Program-made: the position numbers and the translations under genes
Shown here: positions 26,501 through 37,240 of the stretch, piece by piece
How positions within the stretch are numbered: the first letter of the stretch is position 1
How the letters are laid out: the number at the start of each line of letters is the position of its first letter
Source of the DNA: Aphis gossypii
Lineage: Eukaryota > Arthropoda > Insecta > Hemiptera > Aphididae
DNA length: 64,000 nucleotides
Direction of reading: 5' to 3'
NCBI RefSeq assembly: GCF_020184175.1
Contig: NC_065533.1
Span: forward strand, 21,660,695-21,724,694
The notes under the pieces: model-generated
Seen by the model: the letters and a program-made list of their open reading frames with translations, nothing else
Database searches by the model: none
Told to the model about the DNA's origin: nothing

Positions 26501-29311
26501 CTATTATTTTCTGGTACTTTATCTTCTCGTTTGTCACTATTATGCTGCAAGGCTAATTGTAATTTGGTCATCCAATCCATAAGTTCAGGCTCTGTATCTG
26601 AAGCTAAACAATAGCTTTTGTCAGTATCAGCCATCCGTAATTCAAAACAAAATCGGCCTTTTTTACTATTCTAAAAATTTAACGACAATGTATGATAAAA
26701 AGATTATCAAGTATGACATAATATGTTGATCATTAAATTATTAAAAATATTTACCCGAATTACTTTGTCACATAAATCCATAACAATTGTTGCTTTGGTA
26801 TCACCTTTTTTATCATCTTTATAAACTTCTAATATATATGTGCCATCCACTTGTTGTCTAAAAATGTATAATTTGTTAAAATTAAATATATTTGTATTTA
26901 TAGCAGATAAGAAAAAATTTATTTTAGCTAAAACAGTATTATTTAAATAAAAATCTAGTAATGATATAAATAGGGCTAGGATTTATATGCAATAAAAAAT
27001 TGTAAAATATGCATTTTATTTACCAAAATATGCAAAAATATGCAAAAACAAATTTTTATTATTTCTAGAGTATTATTATTTATCATAATTCAAAATTGTA
27101 TTATTATTACATTAAAATAATAAATATTAGTTTATATTACATCATTATTACATGCTACTATAATGTGTTGTTTCAATAATTTTCAAATACAAACATCCAG
27201 CGATTTGAAAGTAAAATAGATTTATACTGACTAAAACTCCTTTCCACATCACACGAGGTTATTTGTGCATATTTTAAATAATGCGATTTATCCTAGAGTT
27301 AATCAATATCGATTTCTTAGACAGATAATAGTAATACTTTATATTTACAATAATTCGACGGATAAACCAAAAATTATCGATTTTATGAAAAAAACACCAT
27401 TTAAAATTAACAATAAATTATAAAAATTTGAAAATTTAAGTTAAAAAAAGTCAAAATTCCAAAAATCTATAAATATGCAATTATATGCATTGTGTTCAAA
27501 ATATGCAAAAATATGCAAAAATAAATTGGTTCTATTTAAACGAGAATAAGCCAAATCGTGGACAAATCTGACAACCATTAAATTTGGACTTAAGGAAAAA
27601 AACATGCAAATGCATATAAATCCTAGCCCTAGATATAAATATAAATTTACTTCAATATGCAATAACGTCGTTTGAATGATTTTGAACCAGCTAAATTAGC
27701 AAACATTCGTTCTGAGGCGCCTCCTCCACCATCCGGACCTTTATACAAATACCCTTGTTTGAATAAAGCACTATCGTTTTTTATTGTTTTCCAATCCTTA
27801 TGAATAAAAATGAATTTAATAATTGTTAAACAATGTAATAATATCATACCAAATAACAATAATGTATTACTTTATCTAATCCATCTAGATCTGTGTCAAT
27901 CTCATAAATTTCTTCTTTGAAATCGTCATTTTTAAATACCCTAAAAAAATTAAAATAAATACTGAATATACAAGTGATATATAGTGTTTAAATTAATGCA
28001 GAACAATTTTATAAATATAATTACTCTGATGGAAATTGAATATATGATCCTGAATATGCACTATATTTATAGTGTATAACATTCCAGTTTGATAAGTAAC
28101 TTTCTATACATCTTTTTGTTAAAAGTGAGCAATCTGTAGTGTCTGCATTTGAAGGAATACTGGGGTCCATAGTACGATATCTTCTTGGTAGTACCACTTG
28201 CTATGTATAAAAAAAAGTTTCATATTATTTAAAAATATATAAATATAAATAAACTATCAAATAAATATTACATGATTAATCAATGCAATTAAAATTTAAA
28301 ATATTTGATTTAGTTATAAACTTACAGAAACATCATCAGAAGGATAAAGTAATAATTCTCTTTGAGGATCATTCTGAAAAACTGTTTGGTTCTTGGTAAT
28401 ATAGTCTTCAAAGTCTAATGGATCTACTTGAAAACATTTTTGCTGCCAAAAACAAAATAATATTATTTATTCAAAGTAATCACAACTTCTAAACATTTTT
28501 GAAAAAATAACTATAAAGTAACATTGTAAATTACATTTTTATTTTATTTTCTTTATAATGTTAATAGATAAGAATTTGTTTAATTGGGTAAGCAACTTTT
28601 TACGAATAATTAGATAGTTTACCTGCCTATGACATTTTATTTTTTAAATCAAGATAAACTCTAAAACTAGAAAAAACTAGAACTTAAAAAAAAAAATAAA
28701 ACTAAAACTAGAACTTTTTAACTTCTTAAATTTTAAAATTACCTGTATTAACTTTAAAATGCAAAATCAGAATTTTATATTTAATTAATCATTATATAGC
28801 TACCATAAAGTGTCAGTAGAGAAAATATTAATGTTAGATAAATAGAAATTAATGATAATAATATTTGAAATTAGGACAGTAATGGCCTGAGGTAGAGAAA
28901 TATTTGTTAACTGTCTAATTATTCTATATTGTATTATCTAATTAAAAAGCTGAAGTTAAGGATTAATTACCCCAAATAGTTTTATTATTTAACATTAAAA
29001 AAAAGTCTCATCAATAGTACACTCAAATTGTTGAATAATATGCAATATGCGTAAAATCATTAAAAATTAAAACCTAGTAGATTCACCAATAATAGATTAA
29101 AAATTAGTTCCAAAACTACATAAGCAATATTAAGTTGCAAAAAAAAAGTTTAGATAATTAAAAAAAATAATTACAAATGAAATAAATTTACAAATTATTA
29201 ATTAAGACTTACGTTATTTGAGCTATCACGGACAACTTGAGATACAGTTTCTCGAAGTTGAGCTGCCATTCCTGGCCGCCCTAAACCTTTGGTGAATTTT
29301 CTCTCTCCCAT
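8568..29311 (-). CDS. DOCK9: Zizimin-family DOCK guanine nucleotide exchange factor (DOCK9/10/11-like)
   Basis: Thirty-three coding exons on the minus strand, all GT-AG and phase-consistent, total 6498 nt, about 2165 residues (human DOCK9 about 2070). Exons: 29311-29213, 28442-28326, 28200-28025, 27940-27871, 27796-27651, 26857-26755, 26670-26502, 25290-25100, 24993-24835, 24281-24084, 23845-23676, 23607-23446, 23379-23300, 22974-22730, 22661-22420, 22341-22254, 21591-21403, 21112-20927, 20134-19937, 19150-18632, 17241-17111, 17037-16952, 16397-15989, 15433-15165, 14963-14688, 14613-14329, 12958-12750, 12643-12224, 11386-11240, 11089-10867, 10786-10614, 9645-9527, 8811-8568. The N-terminus (RKFTKGLGRPGMAAQLRETV) matches the Zizimin leader, not DOCK6/7/8. 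The family activates Cdc42 (some members also Rac) through DHR2 at membranes reached via PH and DHR1. Arthropods usually have one such gene (Drosophila Ziz). The exon 7 donor is the least certain: an alternative 36 nt upstream keeps frame. Any 5' UTR exon is unknown. Confidence 0.96.
9841..10125 (+). pseudogene. Decayed hAT transposase C-terminal fragment
   Basis: Plus-strand translation within the intron between DOCK exons 31 and 32 gives, with stops and frame breaks, GDVVKKKIYAVAEKKSGYID and later FKYASNTVVDVKRSFSH, stop, KNILATL. This resembles the C-terminal dimerisation segment of hAT-like transposases (typical wording FKYAPITSVDVERSFS..KNVL). At least two in-frame stops make it non-functional. 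It lies antisense to the host gene. Confidence 0.65.
12224..12643 (-). other. CpG-rich DOCK exon 28
   Basis: This 420-nt exon encodes part of the DHR2 first lobe in a smooth, intact frame, but it is strikingly GC- and CpG-rich, with GC-ending codons, while nearly all other DOCK exons and every intron are AT-rich. Exon 27 shows the same trend more weakly. It could be an unmethylated intragenic CpG island, an internal promoter, or the result of biased gene conversion. Confidence 0.7.
13640..14110. repeat. Diverged AT-rich interspersed repeat in DOCK intron 26
   Basis: The intron between exons 26 and 27 (14328-12959) contains T-run-rich sequence with the inverted word AATGTCGATAAAAATGTTTT at about 13864-13883, shared with stretches near 1067 and 36562. 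The class is unknown and the borders are approximate. The rest of the intron shows nothing recognisable. Confidence 0.35.
17338..17813. mobile_element. hAT-type non-autonomous element in DOCK intron 20
   Basis: The left end reads TAGGGTTTGGGACTTAAAGC and the right end, on the minus strand, TAGCTTTAGGGATTTAAAGC. Both are followed by a diverged TTTGCATAT/TATGCAT block. Internal TGCATATTTTTGCATATTTC echoes the TATGCAAAAATATGC words of the element at 26971-27631, so the two belong to one family. No 8-bp target duplication is preserved and no transposase frame is present. Confidence 0.6.
22254..22974 (-). other. DHR1 (C2-like) domain of the DOCK protein (exons 14-16)
   Basis: Residues about 652-805. 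Recognisable blocks are YINHIYVYPLSLAFDTQKHI, PRARNITCMVQLFDSD, NPIWYDEIKIRLPVHITPKH, HLLFTFKHIS and VGYSWLPLI. DHR1 is a C2-like fold that in DOCK proteins binds phosphoinositides and helps membrane targeting. It aligns colinearly with human DOCK9. Confidence 0.9.
26502..27796 (-). other. PH domain of the DOCK protein (exons 5-7)
   Basis: Residues about 165-279. The domain opens with FKQGYLYKG, continues SKSFKRRYCILK and GTYILEVYKDDK, then RFCFELRMAD and SYCLASDTE. It closes with the helix ELMDWMTKLQLAL carrying the invariant PH tryptophan (about residue 270). PH domains at this position mark the Zizimin subgroup and bind phosphoinositides. The intron between exons 5 and 6 is occupied by a hAT element. 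Confidence 0.9.
26971..27631. mobile_element. hAT non-autonomous element with perfect 8-bp target duplication
   Basis: A 661-bp element with terminal inverted repeats TAGGGCTAGGATTTATATGC at both ends, flanked on each side by GATATAAA (26963-26970 and 27632-27639). The 8-bp duplication and TAGGG ends place it in the hAT superfamily. The interior is rich in AAAATATGCAAAAATATGC words and has no transposase. It lies in the intron between DOCK exons 5 and 6. Its right edge plus duplication ends about 10 bp from the exon 5 splice donor. Confidence 0.92.
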
Positions 29312-32098
29312 ACTTACTCTCAACTCAACTATTGTTTAAAGTTAAATATAAATTACAAATAACATAAAAATACATTTTTAAATGCATAATAATTAATAAT
29401 TAATTTTAATAATGAACATGGAAATTGTAAACGTTAGTAATGCAGTAATTTTGAAACTTAATGTAATATTATTAATAATACTGTGGTCTATGAGCAATAA
29501 AAAGAAGTTTTCAACTAGCTTTATTTTAAAATGTTACTGAAATTCGGCTATCGCCTCTAAGCCTTCTATAATTGCATAATTCATTAATATATGCCGCGTA
29601 CCGATAATGATAGCGATAATGATTGTTGATAAAATGTATGATAAGGCATTAAGACCATTTTGAGTTTTCAATGATAATATTATAAATAATTGTATACTTA
29701 CTTAGTACTTAAAGATAACCGATTAAAGATAAAAATTGTTTGGTAATTATAAGTAATGAGTATAAGTGAAAAAAATCCCAATGAAGTGGGAACCGAAGCC
29801 CGACTGACACTGTAACCAAAAAACATAATTAATAACTACATAAAAAATGATAAAAAAAAGTGTTTATAAATGATAAATCCCTATTATAATCCGTATTATT
29901 GTGTCCTTGGTTTGTAGTGGGCATTTTTATTATTTAGGATTTGGACTTCTTGAATTTACATATATTTTTATGGTGTAGATTATTCTTGGCAAGATATAGG
30001 TAAATTTATTTTGTAAAATGGTAAAATAACTAAAATTAAATACAAATTTTAACTGCCGTGTTCAGAAAAAAAGAGCCCCATACCAATTAAATACATAACA
30101 ATTTTTTTTTTTAATTTTACAATGTACCTATATTTTGATATAATTATGTAAAATATTTTTGACATAAGTTTCTATAACCATTTTATAATATATATTAAAT
30201 CATACACAAATGATAATTATTTTACTTTTTTTACTCTTAAATTTTTTAAAATTATGTAGGTACAAATGACAAATGACAATTATCGACAATGTGAAATGCT
30301 GATTGCAGCTATACTTGCATATTTTATCATATTTATAATATTTTATTTCATATTTTATTATATTTAATCATATAAATCATAATAAAAGCGAATAATGTAT
30401 TTAGTTGGTACGGGGCTATTTTTTCCGATGAATGTTATTAGGGGATTGTTTTCCTAGATTCTTTACTGCACATTAGACATTAGAGCATATTTTGGATTTT
30501 TTTATTTTTATTAACGTAATTTTACTGTCCATAAATAACATATGTTTGGATAACTTTGGAGAAAATCAATTAAATTAAATTTAAATTGTATACAATTTTC
30601 AATTTTTAAATAGCTAAAACTTGATTAGGTTAGTTTGGTTATTTTTGTTTAATTCAATAGGTAGGTAACACTATTTGCAGAGACTGTATTTTTTACTAAA
30701 CGCATTATGCTATTTCAAAATATTTATGTATTGCTTATAAATCATACCACGAATATTTTAACGCTGTTCTACAGTAAGTCTAGGCTAAAATTTGGGCAAT
30801 AACCATCATAATAATATATGATATAAATTATAAATACTATTATATACTATTTTAATAATTTATAAATATTAAATAATAAATGCTACATTTTCGAAAAAAA
30901 AAACAATCTACGATAACGATATTAATATAATAGTAAAATAAATTACTATAATAGCAATATAATTATTTAATACAAATATTTGAGTATATTATACTTAGTA
31001 ATAAAGGCTGACCTCACATAATTTATTATGGAATTTAAATTTAACACATTTATTAGGTGGGTACAACACTACGCAGTGATCTGCTCAATGCTCTACAGTC
31101 TACACTTACGACTGAACACCACAGTGATAGCTATTTGTCCATTTTTAAATACATTATAAAGGGAAGGTAGGTAGGTAGAAAGTGTCATAAGCGGGCAGTG
31201 GTCACTGGTTATATACTCATTACTCATATTATAGTCGTATGGCTAATGGTCATGTGAATAAGTACTAAAATTATTTGTTACTCATTTATAAATAGGTAGG
31301 TATTGTTTTAAATCGTAGAAAAAAAAATTTAAAAACCATTTAAGAACTCTGGCTTGATAGGAAATAAAATGTAATTTATTTAACAATTCAGCAGGAAACA
31401 TCATCACCTAGTGAATTATTCTAATTTTTTAAATTTGCTTTCAAAGTATATACCTATAATCTAATACGGACTTTGGTTATTTAGGTATATTTGCTATTAA
31501 TCAATACAAGAACAATTTGATTAAAATTTTACTAAATTTTACTTTATTTTTATTTACTTTTTTATGAATTTGATCGTGCAGGTCCTGTATACACGACATT
31601 GACAGACGGTCTAATATTATTATTTTAATAATAATACATAATAATATATGATGGGTCATAGAATAAAATATTTAAATTTGAATTAAAATCATAGATTCCG
31701 CCCAGTAAAATGTTGAACTACATTTCGTGCAATAGGTTTGGGACGTTTAGACTTTAGATCGTTAATTCTTTAATTCGGCCTCCTTATCTGTAGTCGTCAT
31801 GTTCAATCACTATGGTAACACGAGTAGAGCACGGTGCATTTATGGCGTGATAAATATTTTTGCGTTATCACTGAAAGCAGTGAAAACATTGAAAACTAAT
31901 TAGTTACTACAGGAAATCGACGAATTGTGAAAAATTGAGATTTTAAAATAACTTTCTTAATCGTTTAAAATATTTCATCCGTCTTTGTAAGATATTTACG
32001 TATTAAATCATTTAAATTTTACGTTTCAATAGTTTTGATTTTCTTATGATGTATATTTTGTTAAACAGGTATGATTATTGGGTGCATATAATATTATA
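29312..32098. other. Divergent intergenic region, DOCK gene to ACOT13
   Basis: AT-rich DNA between head-to-head genes, expected to hold both promoters. Apart from the MITE at 30062-30428 and GGTAGGTAGGTAG at 31166-31178, no motif can be supported. The patch at about 31770-31880 is somewhat less AT-rich and may be the ACOT13 transcription start. A potential noncoding exon ending in AAACAG/GTATGA sits at about 32068. Confidence 0.4.
30062..30428. mobile_element. MITE with about 30-bp terminal inverted repeats
   Basis: The left arm starts TCAGAAAAAAAGAGCCCCAT and the right arm, on the minus strand, TCGGAAAAAATAGCCCCGTA. Both continue CCAAYTAAATACAT. About 30 bp match with a few mismatches. The interior of about 300 bp is AT-rich and non-coding. 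The superfamily is unclear because no target duplication is evident. Confidence 0.65.
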
Positions 32099-33479
32099 AT
32101 GTGCAGCAACAAAGTACTAGATTCAGTACGAAAAATTTTGAATTATTCAATCAAACGTGGTGGACATGATAGAGTTTTGGATAAGGTATAATTAATTTCA
32201 TTGCATAATTATAAATAGCAATTAGTAACTAACATTCTAATTAATTATTGTATGTTATACTACAATATTCACATACCTAGTGTAGAACTAACTAACTAAT
32301 AAGTATTGGAAGCATTTACTATGGAAAGTAAGTAGGTACCTATTGTACATTTTAGTAAATTAACTAGGTAGGTACCTAACATTAATACATTTTTTTTTTT
32401 GAATTTCGAAGAGGAAGCATCATTTTATATTTTCATTCTTAAAATAAGCTATTTTAAATTATTAATACAATTTTGTGAAGAATAACAATATAAACTTAAC
32501 TTGTATATATTACCCAGTTATAAATTTTAGATAATATCCAACAATATTCTAATAATAATTGATTAACTGAAACTTCTAGTTTGATCGAATGCAAAAATAT
32601 TAATATTAGTAAGGTGTATATGGTTTCTTTTATGACTTATATTTATGGCATTAGTTAATTGTAAAATAAAGTATCTATTTAAAATATTATATATTTAAGC
32701 CTAATAAAATAATAAATTAAAAATGAATTACATTTTATTTTATATTTATAAAGGTGGATTTAATATCAGCTGGAAATGGTCAATTAATTGCTGAGATGGT
32801 TGTTGAAAAACAACATACTAATGTTCTTGGTACCCTTCATGGAGGTTTTACAGCTACCGCTGTAGATGTTTTGTCTAGTATGGCTGTATTGACTCATCCA
32901 CGAGTTGTTGAAGACATCGATTCGGCACCAAATAGTGGTGTTTCAGTTGATATTCATGTTTCGTATGTATATTTTTAATGTTACAATTTATTATTTTGGA
33001 TATAATTATTGTAAAAATATTTAAATTCATATTAGTTTATTAATTTAAATTATTTTGGTGTTTAAACTATGAATAATAGGTATATAATCATAAATATTAT
33101 GTGTTAATGCCTCCACACTAGGCTATTCATTGAAGCCTCCAATATCTTTTTGTGAGAGTAACAAAATATAATAGATAAGGTCATAAATATTTGAAATTAT
33201 TGCATTTGTTTTGATCGATATAATTATATTTATTATCAGGTTTTAAACATTTTAAATTTGTTAACAAATTATAATTATTAATATTGTATGTAACTTTTAT
33301 TAACGTTATTATTATTTGTTTATAGGTATTTAAATTCAGCAAAAGTTGGTGACCGAATAGTTATTGATTCTGAAACTGTTAAACTTGGAAGAAATTTAGC
33401 ATTTTTAAAAGTGACATTGTTTAGGAAAGATGATAATGTTATTTTAGCTCGAGGTTCACACACTAAGTTTGTTGGATGA
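32099..33479 (+). CDS. ACOT13: Acyl-CoA thioesterase 13-like (hotdog-fold, THEM2)
   Basis: Three exons: 32099-32185, 32754-32962 and 33326-33479 (stop 33477-33479), all GT-AG, 149 residues. The core NVLGTLHGGFTATAVDVLSS carries the hotdog thioesterase signature: N52, HGG (58-60) and the catalytic-position aspartate D67. The strand GVSVDIHVSYLNSAKVGDRI and the C-terminal block RNLAFLKVTLFRK...ARGSHTKFVG follow as in human ACOT13 (140 residues). The enzyme hydrolyses medium- and long-chain acyl-CoAs to free fatty acid and CoA, acting as a tetramer at mitochondria and in cytosol. The ATG is the only in-frame start in exon 1 and suits the family length. An insertion of about nine residues (VVEDIDSAP) precedes the VSVD strand. 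Confidence 0.95.
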
Positions 33480-33875
33480 TTTGAAATATTTGTTATATTA
33501 TGTAAAATGGATATGTTTGTTAAACAAATGGCATACTTAATTTATTTTAGTTTAGTAGTCAAAAATTAAAATTGTTACATTTTTATACTAATTGTTTGGT
33601 CGTTATATTGTTTGTTTGTTATCATATATTAATAAGATAGTTTTTACCATTGATATTGTACATTTTTTACGTTAAATCTCTTTTAGTATTTTTTTTTTTT
33701 TTTTTTAGAAATAAATAGATGCTTGCTTTAATTTGTTCCATTCAGTAATTAATTTAGGTTATTTAGGTTTATAATAATTTTTTTAAATTTTAGGAAAATT
33801 TTATACAATCTGTATTTATTACATACAAATATGTCAACTGTGATAGTACAATAATTGTAAAATCTTGAAGCATAG
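33480..33875. other. ACOT13 3' region
   Basis: AT-rich DNA after the ACOT13 stop. A T-tract and AAATAAATAG at about 33690-33720 are candidate polyadenylation signals. No other feature is seen. Confidence 0.4.
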
Positions 33876-34398
33876 TGTAACGTCCCCTCTCCATGTATTG
33901 GTTTACTTGCAGTTCTGTTTATATTAACGAGGTCTCAGGGACTTGACTTTCGAGGGTGATACTATTACTGAGGATCAGGGTTACCTTATGTGAAGCAAGA
34001 CTCAACGTATATATATATATTACATCTGTGTATATATAATATATATATATATGATGTGTTTTATACTACTTAATACTAAAACCTTAAAACTTATAACAAT
34101 CTTATAATCTATCTTATTAAATAATATATATATATATTACGTATAATCTAACTGACGGTTACCGATCGGGCGTAGTGTTGTGTCGTTGGTCCTCTTCTGA
34201 TTTTGTCACTTCTCGACTGCCGCAATTCACTACTGGTCATCCACTGCTGTCCCGGTCAGTTATTTAAAGTGTATGCGATGTGTAAGAACCCTTGTCAGCA
34301 TAATTGCTTGACCACATTTGCCAACACTCACTATTCAGCATATTAACTATGTTTTACATATAGAGTAATGTACAATGTCGATGATGACAATCGTTACA
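33876..34398. mobile_element. Possible solo LTR
   Basis: A 523-bp segment beginning TGTAACG and ending in the exact complement CGTTACA (34392-34398), with TG...CA ends as in LTRs. It is less AT-rich than its flanks and contains a TATA-like stretch (about 34005-34060). No matching target duplication is visible, and no retroelement coding sequence adjoins it. Confidence 0.42.
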
Positions 34399-35360
34399 GC
34401 AACACTAGCTTTCATTATTCTTCTACTCTGCTTAAAATATAAAAATTGGTTTCAGAAATAACCTTACAGCTTCTACAGAAAACTTGTTGACTTAGCTGCT
34501 AAGCTCTAAAATTCATAAGTTAATAAAATGTTTTCTTAATTGTTTAACTTGATAATAATCAATACAAGTTTGTACTTTATACATTAATTATCAAAATGTC
34601 TTAATCATTTTTAAGTAAATTATTCAGTAGTTGATAGTCTAAAATAGTTAGGGTAAAAGTTGAACTGTTTTAATTATTTCTAATAGTTTTCATTGTATAA
34701 TTACTATAGCTCAATGATGACAACTATTTACCTGTATACGAATAAAAGTAATAAAACAAAAACCAATCGTTACAAAATAAGTATAGTATAGAAAACTACA
34801 ACTGAACACACACATCAATAACAGATTATGAATCCAATAGATTCCAAAATTATTTTTAATTATCTACTTTTAATTGATTTATAAAAATTTAAAATTTAAA
34901 TGTTACAAAAATGTTATTTATAAAACAGCATTAATTGAAAAATTATCCAAAGTGAAGCTTAAATAGCCTAGCAATAAATCGTCATTCTTAAATGTTTAGT
35001 TATAACTTATAATTTTGCTTTGTCACATATATTCTGTACAATTTTATTTGATATTTCAAACTATTCAAAAATTATTTCTATAAAATATTTAATGTGTAAT
35101 AAAAGTCCTTACATCTGTATTAAACATAACATTTACCTTAAAATTTTTATAATCTCGATAAACGGATAAAATATAATATTAATGTACGTTGACATATGTA
35201 TGCCATATTATGTATAATTCCGCTGTACTGACAAATCCAAGTATAACTAATTATTATGTAATAATTTTTCCGCTACTTATAACAAACAGTATATAATGCC
35301 TATCTAGATAGTTAAAGGCGTAGCTAATGTAAAGGAAAGAAATAGTATTTTTTTCCCTCC
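34399..35360. other. Gene-poor AT-rich stretch
   Basis: No open frame, RNA gene or structured repeat that I can support. Confidence 0.4.
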
Positions 35361-35910
35361 TTAAGGGGGTTTTAAGCGATTACATTTTTCATACATTTGT
35401 TATTTAGACCAATATAAGCTGGCAAAAAATAAACATACTTCTAGAATTCAAATTTTAATTTTTAGCCCTTTTTCTATGATTACACGACAAACTTTTTGAT
35501 TTTTTTTTTTTTTTGTTAGTACTTTCAAGTGCAAGTTAATTTTGAGAAATCGAGTAAAGTTATTTGGAACCCCAAACCGAACTATGCAAACTGTTCAAAA
35601 TGTCAAAAATCTATTTCCTACAAAACATCGAGTAAATGCTATCAAATTAAAATAATTTTTCAAAATTGAAATTGGATTACTTGAAGTATGTTAGTTTTTA
35701 CCAGCTTATAGTATTATTTATTGTCGCGTGTACATAAAAAACATTTTTCAAGGGTGCCACGATGACTTATACATGCGAGTATGTGTGCTATAGATTATAG
35801 AACAGTCGTTCCGTTCGCCCACAGTATTCACACTAAAAATCACTTACGACTAACACTAAGTTACGGGCGACGACGACAAGACAAGAAATTGCCTACATTT
35901 TCCCCCTTAA
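35361..35910. mobile_element. Possible TTAA-flanked MITE
   Basis: TTAAGGGGG at 35361-35369 is mirrored by CCCCCTTAA at 35902-35910, giving TTAA at both edges as in piggyBac-like insertions. Similarity beyond the G-run is weak. The interior is non-coding, with a CG-containing stretch (GTTACGGGCGACGACGACAA) near the right end. Confidence 0.35.
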
Positions 35911-36499
35911 ATAATGCTATAAGAGCCGCCTTAAATAGAATGTGTTTAATTTTTTCTCATATTGTTCTTATAATCTTATTTTCAGTTTGCATAGAAAATA
36001 ATTGCGCTTTTTATAGATTTGTAATCCTAGAAATAATATATTTATTCTTAATAATTAAGAACTACCGAATTATATACATAATAATAGTTATCATACATGA
36101 TAATGCATGTTGATTATTTTATTACATTGGTTTGCATTTATATTGTTAACATTATCATGTAAATACAAGCCTTAAAATGAACGTTTGACCAAAGTTTAAA
36201 CATAATTTTGGATCAACTTTAAAAATCATTATCATAATAATAACAAATATACCGATCTAAATTATATGAATAGTCTTATTTCTATATATATAGTATAATA
36301 ATTTTTTTATATTTTGTGGTATTTTAATTAACAACACAAAAAAAGATAATGATTGATAATCAGCTCAGAAAGAGTGTGCTTTTTATGATTTTAAATGAAA
36401 CACGAAATCTTAAATATTTTATTCTTAAGAAGATAGAGCATATAAAAATAGTTGATTTCATAAATTCTTTATGTTGGATAATACTTTTTCAATTTAATG

Positions 36500-37240
36500 T
36501 TATAATAATATTTAAATGTTTTCTATGATTTTGTTACTTAAAATATGCGACTTACTTATAGTTTCGATAAAAATGTCACTTCCAATGAGAAGAAAATTTG
36601 AATCTTTTATAATTATAAAAAACTGTTCATGAATTTTTGATATTTTCACATTTCTATGAGAACAATTTATATGAGTTCTTGAATTAAATTTTAATATTTT
36701 CAGTACTTGAAAAAATTGATAAATCGATGAATATAAAAAGCAAATGATAATTGAAGTAAAAATATAATTTTTCAAGTTTCCATGTTTAATATTTTTTAAA
36801 TTACATCAAAATAATTAAAAAGTCCTTATTTTTTCTATACATATTCAATTATACCAAAGTGTTTATAGAAAATTCATTAGAAACTTGTTTTACGTTTGGT
36901 ATTGATTGGCTAAACCTAATTTTAAACGTCAAACTTTTTAAACTAAAAATTGAAAATCGTCATCATAAATCGAATGAGGTCTAAAATTTCAAATTTCTAG
37001 ACTTCTAAACTAGAAAATACTCATATAGATGTTTAGTAAAATATTTGAGACTACGTGATTTTTTTATTTTTGAAAAAAAAAAAAATCAATTTTGCCGAAA
37101 ACGGGCGTTGTGTAAATATTCCTATATAATCTAAACCTATTCCTATTTTTTGTAATTTTATACGCGTTCTTAAGTAAAAAAAAAAAAATTAAATTCAGCT
37201 AAAAGAAAGATGTTTAATTAAAAAAAAAAAAAAAATCAAT
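36500..37240. repeat. Diverged AT-rich interspersed repeat
   Basis: T- and A-run-rich sequence with TTTCGATAAAAATGTCAC at about 36562-36579, shared with copies near 1067 and 13864. It also holds TTTTGCCGAAAACGGGC followed by long A tracts. Probably the remnant of a dispersed element. No borders can be set. Confidence 0.35.

Noticed and set aside
35781..36113. 110-codon plus frame starting MCAIDYRTVV
   Set aside because: No recognisable domain and hydrophobic AT-driven C-terminal half; the front half lies in a possible MITE.
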